From Gnetum montanum (Eukaryota > Streptophyta > Gnetopsida > Gnetales > Gnetaceae): 64,000 bases of DNA. Shown piece by piece: positions 47,273-58,536 of the stretch (the stretch's first letter is position 1; each line of letters begins with the position of its first letter). The DNA is taken from assembly GCA_015680685.1 (NCBI GenBank), contig MNCI01015542.1, forward strand, positions 247,445-311,444. Direction: 5' to 3'. Both the position numbers and the translations under genes were made by a program. Below the pieces are notes generated by a model, which saw nothing but the letters and a program-made list of their open reading frames with translations, searched no databases and was not told the origin of the DNA.

Positions 47273-49193
47273 ATCATTGCAGATCTCTCCCTTACAACTC
47301 AGTCATGGAGGAGATGGCCACCTATGCTGATCATATGGGACCCTTAGTTCTTTTCCAATTTTTTTTTACATGTTTTTTTTACACATTTTTTTTTTACAAA
47401 TTTCTTTAACTTTTCTAGTTTTTGTTTTACAACATTTTTATACTTTTCCAATTTGTGTGTGTGTGTGTGTTCCACCATATAAGTTTGTCCCATAATAAGT
47501 GTTCGGAATGATGGTATGAACTGTTTTCATATTGATTGCTAATTTTTGGTTTTTACCTTTAGGTCACAATGTTGATACTAAGGTATGTTTCTTTTGATAT
47601 GATAGGCAATGAGTTCACTTCATCCATCCATCCACCAATTTCTATGGTCTCTCTCGACTTGGAAATGTACAGTCCCTTCTTAATAAGAACTTAAATGAAT
47701 CGATGACTGGCCATTTCTCAAACTAAGGAAGGACTCATGGATTGAAAAGGGTGTGACTTCAAAGGAACTTGATGCTTTTGTGTTGGTCATTCTCTTGGGT
47801 GCTTGAATGTTTCTTCTTGAGTTTTCTTGCCATTCCGATGTTACCCAATTATTGGAAGTTGAGACAATAAAAATAAAAATTCTTTGCATGGTGTGGTTCT
47901 CACCCATAAAAACACAAAAAAAAACAAAGTGAGAATTGAAAGCACACCCCTTAGACGAATAAACTTGGGGTACAAGCACTGGTTATGGAACCCAAAGTGT
48001 TCCCTCTAACTAAGGCCCTTCTCACTTCCCATTCTCTCTTTTGTTTCGTGGGTATGGTGGTGGCTCTTGGGGAGTGCATTCTTGTTGTCCAAGTGGATGG
48101 TTTAGCCGAATGCATTGATGTGAAGTCATTGAATGTGGTTGGTTTGAGGTCGGAGTTGGAATGAGAATTGCTAAGTCACATTAATCATAAAACACACAAG
48201 GGGCTATACACCACCTTGTTCTTGAGATTCCATTCCATTTTCTTCTCTCCATCCTTCTCTCCATTGTTCACCTCATTGCCGGTTGTATCATTAGTGTATA
48301 TATTTTGGTTGATGCATTGTTTTTTTTTTGGTAAATTCTTGTGGTTAAGACTTTAACTCTTGTTCCAAATGACATTCTCGGAGCCTATGGACTCTTTGAA
48401 TGTGGGTTTGTCAGGGCATTAAGGGCATGAGCCTGCTTTGGGGAGGACCCACTGCCATTCCTATTTGGAGCATCTGTTAACTTCTTTTCCCTAACATTCT
48501 TGCAATTAACTTTCTTTTGTTCATTATCATCTTGACATCCATTTCATCGATGCTCTAGTTGTCCCTTTTTATCTATCCTTCTTACTCCTTTTCTTTCTCC
48601 ATTTTAATGCTACTGGAGGTTCGCAATTAGTCATGGGCGTATGGGGCCTGATTTTTTCGATTTTCTCCTAGCCCCGAAATTTTTTATTTTCTTCCTAACC
48701 CCTACAACTTCGGTAGTCATCAGTAACATATTCTCAAATCCATATCAGCCATACCACAACCTAGCCAATGGACTTACACCACAGCAAGGTATCAACTACA
48801 TTGAGATTCATTTACCCTTGTTAATTACGATAGTGTTGTGTGTGCAGATGGCAGACATGCAACAATGGATTGGATCTGGAGAAAACACTTGGAATGGAGC
48901 AGCACTGAAGCAGCTATGCAAGGAGTAACATCGCTGGCATGCTTACGGATGGACAATGAAGGCGCAATCTTAGCGTTGGCAATAACAACACCTCTTTCTC
49001 TCTCTCTTTCTCTGCTACCAACAAAGGGCTAATGTCATTGTAATAAGGTGTTCACCCTTGTTGTCATGAACACCAATTTTGTCAAGTCTTGTAATGATGA
49101 TCCATTCACATGTCATCCCATTAGTTCCATTCCCCTCAATAATTCCATACCTTCCTGATATTATTGTAAGGAACTTGAGGACAAGTTTTCATT
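47273..49193 (+). other. Element E 3' non-coding region after the pol deletion
   Basis: At about 47,272-47,281 the sequence jumps from the pre-RT region to the end of integrase (SHGGDGHLC, stop at 47,328). It then follows the D and C 3' region: T-rich run, a gtgtgtgtgt microsatellite (47,453-47,471), the gtgtggttctcacc block (47,890), the conserved ttggggaggacccactg block at about 48,439, and a ttgtgtgtgcag|atg acceptor-like site at 48,836-48,850 with a 26-codon frame (MADMQQWIGSG...). The last part (49,000-49,190) is non-coding. Confidence 0.75.
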
Positions 49194-49207
49194 CAGTCAT
49201 GGGGGTA
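49194..49207 (+). promoter_or_regulatory. Element E polypurine tract
   Basis: cagtcatgggggta immediately precedes the 3' LTR start and matches the tract before the LTR at 34,455. Confidence 0.8.
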
Positions 49208-50232
49208 TGATGAGACATGGTATCGCATGCACCGCGATATTGCGTACACGATATCTCGACCGTCGTGATATCGCATCCCATGAGATATCGCGGTCCGCCG
49301 CCAAATCTATAAATAAGAGGTGGCACTCCCCTCATTTCTCATCCTGATCTAGAAGTAGGGAAACTCTAGCAGTTTGATCACTCCAAAGATAAATTATTTT
49401 CCATGTGCCCGCAATAGGAGTCCTAGAGTGAATGGATCTTTATTCGAGCAACATTGTACCTGAACACAAGTTGTGTACGGCAATAAAGACGAACTTGACT
49501 GGATAAACCTTGCAATCAATGGAATAGGATTTTATTTAATTGTTATTTATTACTTTCCTAGAATGTGGTATGAGTACGACTTGATTGCGAGCATCTAAGG
49601 ATGTGTACGGTTAGTCAAGGAATCTACTGCTCATCGCATGCGGTATGAGTACGACTTGATTACGAGCATCTCGTGTGACTACTTGGTAACCCAGTGGCAT
49701 ATCCAGGATCTACGCTTGGTAATCCCAGTGGTAGTTGTGCACGAGAGATGTGTACAGTTAGTAAAGCAATCGGCTGCTCATCGCACGTAGGCTAGATAGA
49801 TTCTCTCAACCCTTTCCTCCTAGTTAGGTGCCTCAGTACGACCACTTCGAGCATGTGCATTACGTGTGGTGATCCCAGTAACGATTAGCGTTTGGTAGCC
49901 ATAGTTGCATAGTTCAGGCTGTGTACGGTAAGTGGAAACAGATGCTGACGCTAGTTAATTTAGACTTAGTCCTTAGTTAGAGTTAGTTAGCCTTCTCAAC
50001 CCTTCACCTTGATAGCATAGAAGAAAAATCATAAAAGACCATAAAAATCATATACCCCAGACTTACTTAACCATACACCATGACAACAACAAGTAAGTCT
50101 GGGAAGATAACGAATGATTAACCCCAAGTGTTCCATGGGGTGTTTAAGCGTTTAGTCTGTGGAGTTCAACCGGATCGTGCGTGCTACGCTTGTTTCGTAT
50201 GGTTGAGTGTAGGGGTACCTCGCCACTCATCA
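49208..50232 (+). repeat. Element E 3' LTR (complete, 1,025 bp)
   Basis: TGATGAGACATGG to CACTCATCA. U3 has fewer GATATCGC motifs than the 5' LTR (a block of about 50 bp is absent). TATA box at 49,308-49,316; poly(A)-type aataaag at about 49,482. Repeated tgagtacgacttgattgcga blocks occur in U5. Right flank ATCAC is the target-site duplication. Confidence 0.92.
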
Positions 50233-50237
50233 ATCAC
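50233..50237 (+). repeat. Right target-site duplication of element E (ATCAC)
   Basis: This is identical to 43,039-43,043. Removing E and one copy rejoins D's LTR end to cccacatgtaaattg. Confidence 0.88.
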
Positions 50238-51654
50238 CCACATGTAAATTGCCCCAACACTATACCTTAAATTAGACGTGTAAGAATAAATTGGGTACAA
50301 TATTGACTCTTGTCTTATAGTTTATGGGTTGAGGTTTATTTAGATTATGGATATAATATTAAGTTTAGGAAGCTAGAGGTGGGAGGTATATAATAGACTT
50401 TAAGCTATGTTGTAGGTTGTGGATGTGTACTAGAAAGGCTTAGTATAGATATGGACAATGATCTTCACCCCTTTTTCCTTTGCATTGAAATAACTTTCAT
50501 ATTGTTTAGGCTTTAATCTCTTCCAATAAAATCTCTTTTTGAATGTGTATGACACATGAATACCTAATTTGTTTGTCTTGAAGCCTATATTGTGAGTTAT
50601 ATAATAGGCCTTCTCAAAAACATAACTAGCCTTGAAACAGGTTGTATAATTACTATATCTAATGATTAGTGAGGTGATGTAGATTAAGTTATTAGTGAGG
50701 ATAGGTTTGATAGAAAAAAGGGCCATAACAGGTGAATGATTAGTAATAGGCTTTGCCCACTCCTCCCTCCACATTTAAATGTAAGGAAAAAAAAAAGGTT
50801 TTGGCACCATGGCCTTGATAAAAAATTGAGTAGTTTCATTAGCATCTTGTAATTGGTGGGGGTATTTTATAATAGTTTATAATAATGAACACTAAATGGA
50901 TGGATACTTTTGGTCTTGCTTTTAGAGTTTCCACACATGAGGATACATGTTCCTAGTTGGACTTTAAACTTACAGGAATTAGCTTATCTCTAAGATAACA
51001 AACTCTATATTCCACAAAAATAACTCTAATTGCATTTGAGAAATGACAAGAGACAAGTAGGAGTTGTGTGTGTATGGCTAGTGGAGGCCTTTCCTTAGGG
51101 AAATTAAGGAAAACTATGGTATTCCCAAAAAAATGAGTACTTATTATTTTGAATTAAGGTAGCTTAAAAAAGAGGAAATAATGACTTTATAAAGGATAAA
51201 AAATGTGATCTCTAAATAACATCCTGACTGTTTCCATACCAAAATTTTATATTATAATAAAAAAAGGGTTAAAAAATACAAAGATTGAATTAACAAAAAA
51301 AAAACATAAATGATATTAAGTAAAAGAAAAAACGTAAACGCAAATGCAAATGTTTATTGAATTAATAATGAAATTCTTATTACAAAATTGTAATCGTATT
51401 CCAAGAAATGCAAATGATAGGGAACTGCCATGTAAGATAATTATCAAAAAAATTTAGTTCATTCTACACAGGTTAAAGTAGAAAGAGCTTTAGCAGATGC
51501 TCTCATCAGGAAAATGAAAGAAAACATGTGGCAGGTGAGATAACAAGATGATCAGAGCAAGATATGCCACAGGTAGACTACTAAGAGCAAGCAACCATTT
51601 ACAGCATAGACCAGCAAATCACGTCACGTTCGCTGAACATTTACATGTTAATTT
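50238..51654. other. AT-rich intergenic sequence and RBR gene 3' flank
   Basis: This is original flanking DNA to the right of element D, before the RBR gene (which is on the minus strand, so this is its downstream side). An open stretch at 50,430-50,774 (minus, 114 codons) has no recognisable motif and biased composition; it is not called. No RNA gene was seen. Confidence 0.4.
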
Positions 51655-51992
51655 TTAAACAAATACGCACAGCGACGTTGGAAATATTTTGCAGCGGCAG
51701 CGCTGGGACGGATGTCCGCAATTCAAACAGAAACGGAAACCGCACCTGCATGTCACCATTCTGCAATCGTCGTCTGTGTTGTCCAATATGAATTTGCATT
51801 TCTTGCACTGTCTCCACAGCTCTCGACGCGAGAGTCGTAACAACTCCTTTTCTTGCTGACGATCATGATCCGCTTTCTTATGACACCTTCTTCCGCCAAA
51901 TATTCCTCCGCGACGAAAGCCGCAACCACCTCCTTCTTCGCTATTCCATGGTGACTTGCACTGAACGCACAACTCTCGCTTACATTCATAAC
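51655..51992 (-). CDS. RBR E3 ubiquitin ligase, last exon (IBR end and RING2)
   Basis: This exon follows an intron with acceptor ATCATAG|GTTATG. It reads YECKRELCVQCKSPWN (end of the IBR zinc domain), a Gly/Arg/His-rich linker, then the helix RQQEKELLRLSRRELWRQ and RING2: CKKCKFILDN, DDDCRMVTCRCGFRFCLNCG, SQRCRCK. RING2 has the C-x2-C...C-x4-C-x-C-x4-C-x2-C layout; the Cys in DDDC is in the position of the catalytic cysteine that accepts ubiquitin from the E2 in RBR ligases. The stop is at 51,655-51,657. The exon is free of stops and frameshifts, in contrast to the surrounding retroelements. Confidence 0.88.
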
Positions 51993-52136
51993 CTATGATT
52001 TAAAAAAGAAAATGTTATTAGTATACATGAGAATTGAAACGATCGAACAGACAAGCAGAAAACTGTAATATACGTTTAAAAAAGAGAACGTTATTAGTAT
52101 ACATTAGAATTGAAATGATTGAACAAGCGTACTTAC
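51993..52136 (-). other. RBR gene intron (144 bp)
   Basis: Donor ACAT|GTAAGTAC and acceptor TAAATCATAG|G on the minus strand. Splicing joins ...KIT(C)| with YECKREL, preserving frame and completing a zinc-binding Cys codon across the junction. Confidence 0.88.
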
Positions 52137-52262
52137 ATGTAATCTTTTTGCAGGAGCAGAGGAAAGACCATTTTGGCTTAGAATCTTTCCACATGAGAGC
52201 GCTGCAATCAAGATAAGGGCAGTAGAAGCGCTCCTCGAACGGCACCAGAGCCTCAGCTTGGA
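52137..52262 (-). CDS. RBR E3 ligase, right-hand part of the exon split by the copia element (IBR start)
   Basis: Beginning in the copia target-site duplication, the frame reads QAEALVPFEERFYCPYLDCS, ALMWKDSKPKWSFLCSCKKIT, i.e. the linker from RING1 and the first zinc ligands of the IBR domain. Joined directly to the sequence across the transposon (..EEWNRL at 59,018-59,317) it continues the same reading frame, so both parts were one exon. The exon ends at 52,137 with a good donor. Confidence 0.88.
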
Positions 52263-52267
52263 GTCTG
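52263..52267 (-). repeat. Target-site duplication of the copia element (CAGAC, gene strand)
   Basis: GTCTG on the plus strand, matching 59,017-59,021. It lies inside RBR coding sequence. Confidence 0.92.
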
Positions 52268-52742
52268 TGTAAGAAATCTAACGTCATCGAGAACCCGATT
52301 GCACAAGCGGAAGCATGTAAAAAATAGATCTCTTAATCTACAAATGTGCATGAAACAAAAATGCACAAATCAATTTGAAAAAACAAATCGAACTGACCTC
52401 CAGCCATTGATGCCATTGATGAATGTTCTGAATCTTCTTTTACACGGGCGCTCTGCGGTGATGGTGTATGCAGACTGTAAGCGACTGTGAAAGGGACTTG
52501 AACTGCTATACTGCAATTGATTCCTGGTGTCGTGTTCTCCCATCAAGAAACCGTAAGGCACGGGAACCAGTTACCATTTATTAGAAAAATATGAGACCAT
52601 TACCGATAACAATGAATAGAAATTTCCAAAGCTATCACATTGTTACATTAGAAAGTTGAATCGTTTTTAGGACTTTCCATGTTTACGTAGGAGGCATGTT
52701 TTCGCAATTGTCACAATGTAGGAGGCATGTTTCCACAATTGT
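52268..52742 (-). repeat. Copia element 3' LTR
   Basis: Minus-strand orientation; ends ...TTTCTTACA at 52,268. About 475 bp align with 58,537-59,012 with about 16 substitutions and one single-base indel by eye. The last four bases of its inner end fall into the N gap. Two 30-bp direct repeats (aggaggcatgtttccgcaat...) lie at its left boundary in element orientation. Confidence 0.9.
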
Positions 52743-53733
52743 NNNNNNNNNNNNNNNNNNNNNNNNNNNNNNNNNNNNNNNNNNNNNNNNNNNNNNNNNN
52801 NNNNNNNNNNNNNNNNNNNNNNNNNNNNNNNNNNNNNNNNNNNNNNNNNNNNNNNNNNNNNNNNNNNNNNNNNNNNNNNNNNNNNNNNNNNNNNNNNNNN
52901 NNNNNNNNNNNNNNNNNNNNNNNNNNNNNNNNNNNNNNNNNNNNNNNNNNNNNNNNNNNNNNNNNNNNNNNNNNNNNNNNNNNNNNNNNNNNNNNNNNNN
53001 NNNNNNNNNNNNNNNNNNNNNNNNNNNNNNNNNNNNNNNNNNNNNNNNNNNNNNNNNNNNNNNNNNNNNNNNNNNNNNNNNNNNNNNNNNNNNNNNNNNN
53101 NNNNNNNNNNNNNNNNNNNNNNNNNNNNNNNNNNNNNNNNNNNNNNNNNNNNNNNNNNNNNNNNNNNNNNNNNNNNNNNNNNNNNNNNNNNNNNNNNNNN
53201 NNNNNNNNNNNNNNNNNNNNNNNNNNNNNNNNNNNNNNNNNNNNNNNNNNNNNNNNNNNNNNNNNNNNNNNNNNNNNNNNNNNNNNNNNNNNNNNNNNNN
53301 NNNNNNNNNNNNNNNNNNNNNNNNNNNNNNNNNNNNNNNNNNNNNNNNNNNNNNNNNNNNNNNNNNNNNNNNNNNNNNNNNNNNNNNNNNNNNNNNNNNN
53401 NNNNNNNNNNNNNNNNNNNNNNNNNNNNNNNNNNNNNNNNNNNNNNNNNNNNNNNNNNNNNNNNNNNNNNNNNNNNNNNNNNNNNNNNNNNNNNNNNNNN
53501 NNNNNNNNNNNNNNNNNNNNNNNNNNNNNNNNNNNNNNNNNNNNNNNNNNNNNNNNNNNNNNNNNNNNNNNNNNNNNNNNNNNNNNNNNNNNNNNNNNNN
53601 NNNNNNNNNNNNNNNNNNNNNNNNNNNNNNNNNNNNNNNNNNNNNNNNNNNNNNNNNNNNNNNNNNNNNNNNNNNNNNNNNNNNNNNNNNNNNNNNNNNN
53701 NNNNNNNNNNNNNNNNNNNNNNNNNNNNNNNNN
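52743..53733. other. Assembly gap (991 N)
   Basis: Unsequenced. By position it hides the end of the copia RT, RNase H, 3' non-coding region and polypurine tract. True length is unknown. Open frames reported across it are meaningless. Confidence 0.99.
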
Positions 53734-56700
53734 TTAGAGAGAAATTGTTTCACTGTATATAAAAATCCATGATCATTGGTTGCAAGAAGGATATCACCAC
53801 ATAGAGGACAAGAAAACAGATTTTACTCCCACTGACCTTCTGGTATATGCATTGATCCATGATGTTTTCTTCAAAGCCAAATGAAGTGATGACATCATGG
53901 AATTTCAAATACCATTGACGGGAGGCCTGTTTTAAGCCATATATAGACTTCTTGAGTTTGCATACCAATTTCTCATCATCATTAGAGGAGAATCCTTCAA
54001 GTTGTTTCATATAAACCTCTTCCTCTAGATCACCATTAAGGAATGTTGTTTTCACATCCATTTGATGTAGTTCAAAATCAAAGTGAGCTACCAATGCCAT
54101 GATCACACGAAGGGAGTCCTTCTTAGATACAGGAGAAAAGGTCTCCATGTAATCTATTCCCTCCTGCTGAGTGAACCCTTTGGCAACAAGTCTAGCCTTA
54201 TATCTTTCAATGTTGCCCAAGGAGTCTCTTTTAGTCTTGAAGACCCATTTGGATCCTATGGCTTTAACACCATTGGGCAACTTGACAAGATCCCAGACTC
54301 CATTAGTGGACATAGAGTTCATCTCATCTTTCATGGCATCATACCATAAGTCGGATTCCTTACAACTCATGGCTTGTGAAAACGTGTCAGGATCATTTTC
54401 GGCTCCTATGTTGTAGTCAGATTCCTGTAGATACACTATATAGTCACTAGGAATCGCTGATCGCTTTATTCTAGTAGATCGTCTTAATGTTGGTTCATCA
54501 GGCTCCTGAGGGGCAAGATGATCAACGGGCTGTTCAACAGGAACTAGTATCTGTTGTTCAGCTGGTTCTGCTATGTCTTGATCAACAGTTTGTGGAACTT
54601 CAACGACTGGTGGATGTACATCATGTATTTTTTCTGTAGGCGTGTTGTGTACAACAATCAATCGAGTACTTGAAGTAGAGAGTTGAGCATCCGCATGATC
54701 AGTCGCTAGAATTTCGTTCCAGGAATGATGACTCCCACTAATCAAGTCATTCTCAAGAAATTTAGCATTCCTTGATTCCACAAACCTAGTAGTATGTGAT
54801 GGACAATAAAATCTGTATCCCTTAGACCGTTCGGCATATCCAACGAAATACCTACTTATGGTCCTAGGGTCTAGATTCTTCTCTTGTGGATTATAGACTC
54901 TTACCTTAGACGGGCATCCCCAAATGCATATATGTCGCAAACTCGGTTTCCAACCTTTCCACAATTCAAATGGTGTCTTAGAGACAGCCTTGGTTGGAAC
55001 TCGGTTTAATATATACACTGCCGTCTTAAGGGCTTCATTCCACAAAGACTTAGAAAGCTTGGAGCTGCTAAGCATACTCCACACCATGTCCAATAATGTT
55101 CGGTTTCTTCTTTCTGCCACACCATTTTGGTCCGGAGAACCAAGCATAGTGTATTGGGCGACAATCCCATGCTCTTGAAGAAACTTAGCAAAGGGACCAG
55201 GTGCTTGTCCATCATAAGTGTATCTACCATAGTATTCACCACCTCTATCAGACCTCACTATCTTTATTTGCTTACCGCATTGTTTCTCTACTTCAGCCTT
55301 ATCAACCATAAAGGCATCTAACGCTTCATTTTTGTGATGAAGCAAGTAGAGATACATGTATCGTGAGTAGTCATCAATAAAGGTAATGAAATACCGTTGA
55401 TCATATGCATCCATATCTGGACTACAAATATCCGTATGTATGATTTCTAATATGGCAGAACTCCTCTTGGCACCTTTCTTTGACACATTGGTCTGCTTTC
55501 CCTTTATGCAGTTTACACAAGTGTCAAAGTCAGTAAAATCAAGAGTACTAAGTACTCCATCAGTTACCAAGCGCTTGATTCTCTCAATGGAGATATGGCC
55601 TAATCTACGATGCCATAACATAGAGGATTCCTCATTCATAACACATCGCTTAATGCCAGCATGAACATGCATAGAAGTGTAAGAAGTGTCGTTTTGTAAA
55701 TTAAGTTGAAAAAGACCATCTGTTAATGTACCATTTCCAACTATTTCAGATCTATAAGATAAACTGAACATAGTATCTGAAAAGTTAAAGGAAAATCCCA
55801 ATGATACAAGCCTTGATACAGAAATTAAATTCCTTGAAAAACAAGGAATGTAAAATGTCCTTTCCAAATCCAAAACAAAACCACTACTTAAAACTAATTT
55901 GCATGTGCCAATCGCTTCCACATGTGAGCGCATCTTGTTGCCCGAATAGATGCATGACTCACTTCCTACTGGCTTCCTTAGGTTTGCTAATCCCTGCAAG
56001 GAATTAGTAACATGGATTGTAGAACCGGAGTCAATCCACCATGTGTTATGACTAACATCAACCATATTAGATTCAAAACAAACAAATGAGGATTGAGTAC
56101 CTTTCTTTTCAAGCCATCTCTGATGTTTAAGGCAATATTTCTTTATGTGCCCTTTCTTTTTACAGGAAAAGCATCTAGATTCCTTCTTGATATCAGCTTG
56201 TGGACGGGTTTTTCCCTTCCCTTTAGTGTTGACTTGTTTTGTATTCTTTCCTTGCATGGCCAGATGCACACTTTCCTTTGCTTCCATGGCAAGTCTACCC
56301 TCTTCTTGCACACACATGGTCATCAATTCATTAATTGACCATTTGTCCTTATGTGTGTTGTAAGAAATCTTAAAGGGTCCATACTACGGTGGGAGCGTGT
56401 TTAGGATGTAGTGCACAAGGAAAGATTCAGACATCTCAACCTCAAGTGTTTTTAGTTGAGCCGCTATGTCCCTCATGTGCATGATGTGCTCACACACACC
56501 ACCAATTCCAGTGAGCTTTATGGATGAGAACTTCATTATCAAGGTGCTGGCTAATGCTTTGTCTGATGTTTCAAATTGTTCATCAATAGCTTTTAACAAA
56601 GAGCACACATTGTTATACTATTCCAATGATCCACGTATACCAGCCGAGATCTTGATTTTTATGAACATTACGCAGAGACGATTAGATCGTTCCCATTTAT

Positions 56701-56884
56701 CATAAAGACCAATATCATCTGGATGGCTGGTTGCATTAACTGCAGGTGGTTCATCCTTACGGATAGCATAATCAATGTCCATCCATCCTAAATGAAGGAG
56801 AATTCTCTCCTTCCACACCTTGTAATTATCACCCATCAATTCAGGAATGTCACATTTAAAGTCAGATTAATTTACAGGTTGCAT
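53734..56884 (-). pseudogene. Ty1/copia gag-pol polyprotein, nearly intact, 3' end in gap
   Basis: A single frame runs from ATG at 56,884 to 53,750, broken only by a TAA near 56,870 and TAG codons at 56,618 and 56,384. In order it encodes: Gag; a CCHC knuckle CFSCKKKGHIKKYC; protease WWIDSGSTIHVTN; pre-integrase MLWHRRLGHISIERI; integrase with DICSPDMD, FIDDYSRYMYLY, KIVRSDRGGEYYG and PDQNGVAERRNRTLLDM; and RT with WVFKTKRDSLGNIERYKARL, LHQMDVKTTFLNGDLEEEVY and KLKKSIYGLKQASRQWYLKF. At the catalytic YVDD box a single base is missing (about 53,797), shifting the frame, so RT is inactive as written. It copies and inserts the element via virus-like particles. This is the best preserved retroelement here. 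Confidence 0.92.
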
Positions 56885-58522
56885 AGCTGCAAAATAAACA
56901 TGCTTATGTTTCTAATTTGAGGCTATAAACTGTAGGACATGTGTACCAATGTAAACATGCAAAAATATGAATCACATGACATAAAATTTCCTGTGGGCTA
57001 AATTTTAATTCAAACAGACTCATATATCCTTATGATGAAGCTATTAAACTATATTCCTTTTCTTAATCCCTGTGGGCAAATTAAGAAAAATAATTCAATA
57101 CTTCACCCTGATTAATCACTGTAAATATAATGGAAATTCATGTGGGACAAAATCTATTATATGACAGATGATTAATCACAATACTATACATGTGATGAAA
57201 TACCTTAGGGCACATTTACCAATGTAAAACATGCAAAATATGAATCAAATGACATAAAATTGCCTGTGAGCTAAATTTTAATTCAAACAGATCCATATAA
57301 CCTTATGAGGAAACTATTTAACTATATGTCTTTTCTTAATCCTTGTGGGCAAATTAAGAAAAATAATTCAACATTTCATCCAGATTGACCACATTAAATA
57401 TAATAGAAATTCCTGTGGGATAAAGTCTATTATATTACATGTGATTAATCACAATTACTTATGTGAGCCAAAACTCTCAATTTATAATTTTGTGGCCACT
57501 CTATGACTATACAAATTATAAGGATCACTAGTAAATGATGCAAAAATTTCTTTCTAGTTATACAAACGATTACATTATGCATCAAAATCAATGTTGACAA
57601 AATCAATATTGACTAAACTAGTGATATATTTTCCTACTATTGTTATTAATGCAAGCAAATAGAAAATTGCCATAAAAGAAGAATTGAATTTTCATGAATG
57701 AAATAACCTTCTACCATGTGCTACACAGCAAGTAATGCAAAATGGCAACAATTTTTCAAAATTCTATAAACCAGAAGCACAATTACCAGAAATAGGCACA
57801 ATATGAAGCTACCATTTCGTAGTTGTACTCGACTAATCAAACTCTATTATTGTGTTATGGGTGTAGCAGTTATACCAATGCAAAACGGTATTTCCAGTTT
57901 GACGATATGCTTTATTTTGATGGAATTTGTATGATAAAAAAACTAAACTTATCTACATTTCAAAACGTGATTCCAACATGGGCATCAAAGCAACGGAAAA
58001 AACACCACCATCAAATAAAATAATGGGTTGCGGACAGACGGTATGACAAACAAATAATTTTCTAAATGCTTGAAGAAATTCCTAATTAGGAAGTGCCAGA
58101 AACCCTAACAGAGCACACACTCGCACGAGGAATGCCAATGGATCAACAATAATTCCCGAAATTGTAAATTGCCGATCAACAATAATTTAAGACAAACCTT
58201 CTATCATTTCCAAAATCTTTACATAGTGAACTGGAAACATGTGTAAAAAGCCGCATGTAATAAAACTCCATCCAGTGAATAAATTAAATTGTAATAGTCC
58301 TTTCCCCAAGTCCAAAATAAGCGATTTAAAATCTCAGCAGGTTAAAAAAACACAGCAGCAGATTCAACCTCAAGCGGTTCTTACAATATCTGCGAACAAT
58401 TGCTGCAAATCGTAGAAAACCCAGAAATCGCAACAATTCGCAGACAGAAATAGTGCAGCAAAAACCAGAAATCGCAAAAAACCCAGAAAAACAAAACTAA
58501 GCATCAAGGTAGAGATCCAAAT
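56885..58522 (-). other. Copia element 5' leader
   Basis: About 1.6 kb between primer site and gag, unusually long for a copia element. It contains a tandem duplication at 56,941-57,490. No conserved coding signal; the 66-codon frame at 57,823-58,023 (plus) has no motif. Confidence 0.7.
56941..57490 (-). repeat. ~275-bp tandem duplication in copia leader
   Basis: Copy 1 (56,941-57,216) and copy 2 (57,217-57,490) share accaatgtaaacatgcaaa, cataaaatttcctgtggg, ttaattcaaacaga, cttgtgggcaaattaagaaa and gattaatcacaat blocks in the same order, with scattered substitutions. Confidence 0.85.
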
Positions 58523-58535
58523 GCTCCGATACCAA
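58523..58535 (-). promoter_or_regulatory. Copia primer-binding site
   Basis: Minus-strand TTGGTATCGGAGC, adjacent to the 5' LTR, matches the TGGTATCAGAGC site (initiator tRNA-Met) used by plant copia elements, with one difference. Confidence 0.88.
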
Positions 58536-58536
58536 A

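Noticed and set aside
47453-47471. gtgtgtgtgt tract as a regulatory signal
   Set aside because: Simple microsatellite in the 3' non-coding region of element E; not present in D at the same position.
50430-50774. 114-codon minus-strand frame upstream of the RBR 3' end
   Set aside because: AT-rich, no recognisable domain, no splice or promoter context; likely chance.
52683-53772. Three long open frames (336-358 codons) across the N gap
   Set aside because: They consist almost entirely of N-coded unknown residues; only a few real codons lie at the ends.
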